The notes beneath the pieces were generated by a model that ran no database searches, had not been told where the DNA came from, and saw nothing but the letters and a program-made list of their open reading frames with translations. The position numbers and the translations under genes were made by a program. A DNA stretch of 64,000 nt, taken from Holophagae bacterium. GTDB taxonomy: Bacteria > Acidobacteriota > Holophagae > Acanthopleuribacterales > Acanthopleuribacteraceae. The DNA is taken from positions 1-64,000 of the forward strand of contig JAUIFE010000014.1 in the NCBI GenBank assembly GCA_030429565.1, read 5' to 3'. Positions 59,925 through 64,000 of the stretch are shown here, in pieces (positions within the stretch are counted from its first letter, which is position 1; each line of letters opens with the position of its first letter).

Positions 59925-62010
59925 GTTTTTACTTGAAATCGGAACCGAAGAAATTCCCGCGCGTATGTTGCGCCGCGCCCACAAAGATCTGCGCGACGGT
60001 TTGGAAAAAGTCCTGAGCGACGCCGGTTTGGCCTTCGACGACATGGAATCGCTGGGCGCGCCGCGCCAGTTGGTGGTGACCTGCGCCGAAGTTCAAGCGG
60101 GTCAAGAAGACCGTGTCGAAACGGTCCTCGGCCCCCCGGTCAAAATCGCCTACGATGCCGAAGGCAATCCCAGCAAAGCGCTGCAAGGTTTCTTGCGCAC
60201 CAACGCCGGCCTCAATCCCGATCAACTGTTCACCGCGCCCGGTAAAAAAGGCGACGTTGTCGCGGGAAAAGTGGAGATCAAGGGCCGTCAAACCAGCGAG
60301 ATTTTGGCGGAAGCGATCCCGGCCCTGCTGGCCAAACTGCACTTCCCCAAGAAAATGCGTTGGGGCAATTGCCAAGAGCCGTTCGTGCGCCCGGTGCGCT
60401 CCATTTTGGCATTGTTCGACGGCCAGGTGATTCCCTTTGAATTTGCCGGTGTCGCCGCCGGCAATCAGAGTTTCGGTCACCGCTTTAGTGGCGGCGAACC
60501 CTTCTCCGTCGATTCCATCGCCACCTTCTTCCGCCTCAAAGCAGAACGCCACATCGCCGTTGGTCACGAAGAACGGGAAGCCAAAATCCAAGCCCAAATC
60601 GACAACCACCTGGCCCCGATCCACGGCACGCTGGTCGCCGACGAAGCACTCTTAACCGAGGTCACCGACCTGGTTGAAAGCCCCTTCGTGGTGCTCGGCA
60701 GCTTCGATGAGAAGTTTTTGGACATCCCACGCGAGGTTTTAATTACCTCCATGCGCGAGCACCAAAAGTCCTTCACCGTGCAGGACCACCACGGCAAACT
60801 GATGCCCTACTTCCTATCGGTCGCTTCGGTCCCCCAAGACCGTCAAGGCCTGGTTCGTAAAGGTAACGAGTGGGTTCTCAACGCCCGCCTCTACGACGCC
60901 AAGTTCTTCTGGGAAACCGACCGCCAGAAAAACTTCGACGATCTTTACAACAAGCTGGACCAAGTCACCTTCATTTCAGAGTTGGGTTCCTACCGCGCCA
61001 AGGCCGATCGCCTGGCGACCTTGTGCGCCAAGATGGGTGAACAACTGGGTTACAACAGCGAGGCCTTAACGCAAGTCCAGCACGCCGCCAAACACGCCAA
61101 GTCCGACCTGGTCAGTGACTTGGTGTTCGAGTTCGCCGAATTACAAGGCGTGGTCGGCGGTCTGTTAATGCGTCACCAGGGCCAAGATGAAGCCGTTTGC
61201 CAAGCGGTTTACAGCCACTACGCACCCAACTCCATGGACGACGACCTGCCGCTCAACCAATTCGGACACTTGGTTTCGGTCGCCGACAAACTCGATACAC
61301 TTGTCGGGTGTTTCGCCGTCGGTTTAATTCCCACCGGTTCCAAGGACCCCTACGCGCTGCGCCGCGCCGCACAAGGCATTATCCGGGTTTTGGTGGAAGC
61401 CGAGCTGCCGCTTGATCTCGACGCCTTGGTGGCGGACGCGCTGCAGCTTTACCGCGACAGCGCCGGCATCAACCCGCCCGACGATTTAGCACAAACACTG
61501 CAACAGTTCTGCATCGACCGCATTCGCCATTACCTGCGCAAAGTGCGCGGCTTTGATTACGACGTGGTCGAAGGCGTGTTGGCCGCCGGCCATGCACGGG
61601 TCGATCAGGTGTATCAGCGTGCGAGCGCGGTTGCCGAACAACAGGAAAAAGACCACTTCCGCAGCTTGTCACTGAGCCTGAAACGCATGAAAAACGTCAT
61701 TGCCGACGAAGTCGACAAACTGGGCGCTTTTAGCGAAGACTTACTCAGCGATCCCGCCGAGCAAAGCTTCTGGCGTGAGTTCACCGTTGTCCGCCACGAC
61801 ATTGAGAAAGCCGTCACCGAAGCGCGATACGAAGACGCAATGGACTTAATGGTGACCTTGGCCGATCCTGCCGAGGCCTACTTCGGAACCGACGGCGTTT
61901 ACATCAACGTCGACGAGGACAGCGTCCGCCTGAACCGCAAGGCCATGTGCAAGGAAATCGGCTTGACACTAGGATTAGTGGCTGATATCAGTACGTTAGC
62001 GCCGAAGTAG
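59917..62010 (+). CDS. glyS: Glycyl-tRNA synthetase beta subunit
   Basis: 697 residues from ATG 59917 with AGGAGG upstream, overlapping glyQ by eight bases. It supplies tRNA-Gly recognition to the tetramer. Signatures: FLLEIGTEEIPARML at the start, LHFPKKMRWGN and FVRPVRSILALFDG, PREVLITSMREHQKSFTV, LYDAKFFWETDRQKNFD and KDPYALRRAAQGIIRV (HD-like region), and an anticodon-binding C-terminus. Complete. The recO-glyQ-glyS order is conserved in many bacteria. Confidence 0.98.
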   Translation: MAEFLLEIGTEEIPARMLRRAHKDLRDGLEKVLSDAGLAFDDMESLGAPRQLVVTCAEVQAGQEDRVETVLGPPVKIAYDAEGNPSKALQGFLRTNAGLNPDQLFTAPGKKGDVVAGKVEIKGRQTSEILAEAIPALLAKLHFPKKMRWGNCQEPFVRPVRSILALFDGQVIPFEFAGVAAGNQSFGHRFSGGEPFSVDSIATFFRLKAERHIAVGHEEREAKIQAQIDNHLAPIHGTLVADEALLTEVTDLVESPFVVLGSFDEKFLDIPREVLITSMREHQKSFTVQDHHGKLMPYFLSVASVPQDRQGLVRKGNEWVLNARLYDAKFFWETDRQKNFDDLYNKLDQVTFISELGSYRAKADRLATLCAKMGEQLGYNSEALTQVQHAAKHAKSDLVSDLVFEFAELQGVVGGLLMRHQGQDEAVCQAVYSHYAPNSMDDDLPLNQFGHLVSVADKLDTLVGCFAVGLIPTGSKDPYALRRAAQGIIRVLVEAELPLDLDALVADALQLYRDSAGINPPDDLAQTLQQFCIDRIRHYLRKVRGFDYDVVEGVLAAGHARVDQVYQRASAVAEQQEKDHFRSLSLSLKRMKNVIADEVDKLGAFSEDLLSDPAEQSFWREFTVVRHDIEKAVTEARYEDAMDLMVTLADPAEAYFGTDGVYINVDEDSVRLNRKAMCKEIGLTLGLVADISTLAPK

Positions 62011-62042
62011 GGCGCGACGCGGTTTCCGCCGGTATACATTTT

Positions 62043-62074
62043 GCGGGATACGGAGTTTTTTTTCGCCGTATCCC
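62043..62074 (+). terminator. Hairpin after glyS, possible terminator
   Basis: CGGGATACGG and CCGTATCCCG form a 10-bp stem over a T-rich loop, followed by TGTTT. The T-run lies in the loop rather than after the stem, so its termination strength is uncertain. Confidence 0.5.
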
Positions 62075-62292
62075 GTGTTTCATCATCCTCCATTAAGCTA
62101 CCTATCCGCGTGGACCGCGCAGTAACGACGTTGTGAGCTGAGTTTCCATTTCAATTGAGCCACCTGCCGACCTCGGGCGGCGAGACGCACTTCGCCGGGG
62201 AACAGAGCCGCGGCCGTTTTTTCGGAAACCCATTTCGGCTTGAGTACCAACCCCGTTGGCAACCAGTGAGGGAAAAAAAAGGAGCTATAGGG

Positions 62293-64000
62293 ATGTCCGA
62301 TGTTTTTCGTTTCTCCAAAACCGTGACCGATGGTGACGGCACCATGCGCGACCTACTCGGCGGCAAAGGCGCCGGCCTTGCCGAGATGTGTCGCATGGGT
62401 GTACCGGTACCACCCGGCTTCACCATTGGAACCCGTTCTTGCATTGCTTACATCAACAACAATAATCAATTGGACGACGGGTTACGCAAAGAAATTGAAG
62501 CGAATTTGACTTGGTTGGAACAGGAATTGGGCAAAACTTTGGGTGGCGGTGCACAAGCGCCGCTGTTGTTGTCGGTCCGCTCCGGGGCACGGGTCTCCAT
62601 GCCGGGCATGATGGACACCATTCTCAACCTCGGCCTCAACGACCAAACCGTCGCCCAACTGGCCGAGGCAACCGATAATCCGCGTTTCGCCTATGACTCC
62701 TACCGCCGTTTCATTCAAATGTACAGCAATGTGGTGTTGGACCTGAGCCATTCCGATTTCGAGAACATGCTTGAGGATCAGCGCGAGGAAGAGGGCGTGA
62801 CCATCGATTCCAAGATTTCGTTGGACGGCCTCAAAAAACTGATCTCCACCTATAAAAAATTCGTTTCCGAAGAAACCGGCAGCCCCTTCCCCGAGGATCC
62901 GCGCACACAACTGTGGGGCGCCATTCACGCCGTGTTTGATTCTTGGAACAACGACCGCGCCATTTTGTACCGCAAAATCAACAACATCGACGACGATTGG
63001 GGCACCGCTGTCAACGTCCAGAGCATGGTTTTCGGCAACATGGGCGAGAGTTCCGGCACCGGCGTTTGCTTCAGCCGCAACCCCTCGACCGGCGAACCCG
63101 GTCCCTACGGCGAATACCTGCGCAACGCCCAGGGTGAAGATGTCGTCGCCGGCATTCGCACACCCAATAAAATCGACGATCCAAAGGATCCCGAAAGCAT
63201 GGTCAGTCACTGGCCCGAGGTGTACCAACAACTACTGGACACCTTGCAACTGCTGGAGAAACACTTCAAGGACATGCAGGACACCGAGTTCACCGTCGAA
63301 GACGGCACCCTGTACCTGCTGCAAACCCGCAACGGCAAACGCACCAGTAAAGCGAGCCTGCGCATTGCCATCGACCTCTACAACGAAGGCTTGATCGACC
63401 GCATTGAAGCGATTCAAAAAATCGTGCCCGATTCGTTGTCGCAACTGCTTGCCAGCGAGTTTGACCAGGAAGCCAAGCAGCAGTTACTCAAAGACGGACG
63501 CCTGCTCGGTCGCGGCCTAAACGCAGGTCCCGGCGCCGCTACCGGTGTGATTGCCCTAACCGCCGAAAAAGCCGTTAGCCTTGCCGACGAAGGCCTGCCG
63601 GTCATTCTCGTACGTGAGGAAACTTCGCCCGAGGACATCGCCGGCATGCACGCTTCCACCGGCATTCTCACCCAACGCGGCGGCATGACCTCTCACGCCG
63701 CTGTCGTTGCCCGCGGCATGGGGAAACCCTGCGTCGTCGGCTGCACCGTTATGACCGTTCACTACGAATCCTCATCGATTCAGATGAGCGGTCGTCGCCT
63801 GCAGGAAGGCGAGTACATTTCCATCGACGGCACCACCGGTGAGGTCCTCGAGGGTAAAATCCCGACCACCTCTTCCCCGCTTTTGCGCGAGCTCGAGACC
63901 GGCCAATTCGAAGACGGCTCTCAAGGGGAACAATTCGCCAAGCTGATGTCGTGGATTGACGATATCGCCAAAATGAAAGTGCGCACCAATGCCGACACCC
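62293..64000 (+). CDS. ppdK: Pyruvate, phosphate dikinase (5' part; runs off the window)
   Basis: At least 569 residues from ATG 62293 (GGAGC upstream); the full protein is ~870-900, so the C-terminal pyruvate-binding domain lies beyond the edge. It interconverts pyruvate + ATP + Pi with phosphoenolpyruvate + AMP + PPi. The ATP-grasp domain shows LLGGKGAGLAEM, LLSVRSGARVSMPGMMDTIL, GESSGTGVCFSRNPSTGEPG and LYLLQTRNGKRT. The swivelling phosphohistidine domain has TGILTQRGGMTSHAAVVARG with the catalytic His. No stop codon or frameshift in the visible part. Confidence 0.97.
   Translation, partial: MSDVFRFSKTVTDGDGTMRDLLGGKGAGLAEMCRMGVPVPPGFTIGTRSCIAYINNNNQLDDGLRKEIEANLTWLEQELGKTLGGGAQAPLLLSVRSGARVSMPGMMDTILNLGLNDQTVAQLAEATDNPRFAYDSYRRFIQMYSNVVLDLSHSDFENMLEDQREEEGVTIDSKISLDGLKKLISTYKKFVSEETGSPFPEDPRTQLWGAIHAVFDSWNNDRAILYRKINNIDDDWGTAVNVQSMVFGNMGESSGTGVCFSRNPSTGEPGPYGEYLRNAQGEDVVAGIRTPNKIDDPKDPESMVSHWPEVYQQLLDTLQLLEKHFKDMQDTEFTVEDGTLYLLQTRNGKRTSKASLRIAIDLYNEGLIDRIEAIQKIVPDSLSQLLASEFDQEAKQQLLKDGRLLGRGLNAGPGAATGVIALTAEKAVSLADEGLPVILVREETSPEDIAGMHASTGILTQRGGMTSHAAVVARGMGKPCVVGCTVMTVHYESSSIQMSGRRLQEGEYISIDGTTGEVLEGKIPTTSSPLLRELETGQFEDGSQGEQFAKLMSWIDDIAKMKVRTNADT

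Noticed and set aside
62482..63231. 249-codon minus-strand frame opposite ppdK
   Set aside because: Shadow of the pyruvate phosphate dikinase gene, which continues off the window edge on the plus strand.
1..64000. tRNA, rRNA or CRISPR features
   Set aside because: Intergenic regions were read for T-loop/anticodon patterns and regularly spaced repeats; none was found, though a covariance-model scan would be more sensitive.

Overview
The window reads as a chromosomal segment of a free-living, motile, diderm (Gram-negative type) bacterium. It has a TonB-dependent receptor, two FadL-like porins, an RND efflux pump with an outer-membrane factor, a patatin/Omp85-like protein, lipoproteins and chemotaxis adaptation genes. 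TTG and GTG starts are common, Shine-Dalgarno sites are strong, and genes are often coupled by 4-base ATGA/GTGA overlaps. The mix (Tes-like radical SAM protein, DUF971-fused Mrp, recO-glyQ-glyS, HAE1-type efflux) would fit an Acidobacteriota/Holophagae-like organism. That placement is inference only: the window has no rRNA, and I recognised no tRNA or CRISPR array.

Layout. 0-2.7 kb: tail of an Rpn/DUF4351 protein and a TonB receptor. 3.5-6 kb: cheD-cheR-cheB. 6-10 kb: two Mrp/Nbp35 ATPases and an M23 peptidase. 10-14.3 kb: urocanate hydratase and a cell-wall amidase. 14.9-17 kb: a P450-fold protein without the heme cysteine plus a spermidine-synthase-fold protein. 17-23 kb: acyl desaturase with a helical tail, patatin/Omp85-like protein, recD. 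23-27.3 kb: a lipoprotein, radA and three small anchored proteins. 27.5-34.8 kb: RND operon (adaptor, pump, outer-membrane factor) and a TetR regulator, with matching operator palindromes at both promoters. 35-38 kb: tandem FadL-like genes. 38-47.7 kb: ECF sigma/anti-sigma pair, ferredoxin, gluQ, a Spy-like protein, a SPOR protein, an RluA-family synthase, a thioredoxin-like lipoprotein, recG. 47.7-54.4 kb: an array of small paralogous membrane proteins downstream of a Tes-like radical SAM gene, with inverted and direct repeats and an IS110 remnant. 54.5-64 kb: an Lgt-like protein and an exported unknown, mgtE, recO-glyQ-glyS and the start of ppdK.

Most unusual content: (i) nine divergent small membrane-protein genes in one orientation, plus a duplicated 3' fragment, next to a candidate membrane-spanning-lipid radical SAM enzyme; (ii) the cysteine-less P450 homologue; (iii) a CheD whose catalytic Cys and Thr positions are Ser and Trp; (iv) two families of dispersed palindromic repeats between 43 and 50.3 kb. 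Functions are assigned from motifs read by eye; no database search was possible.
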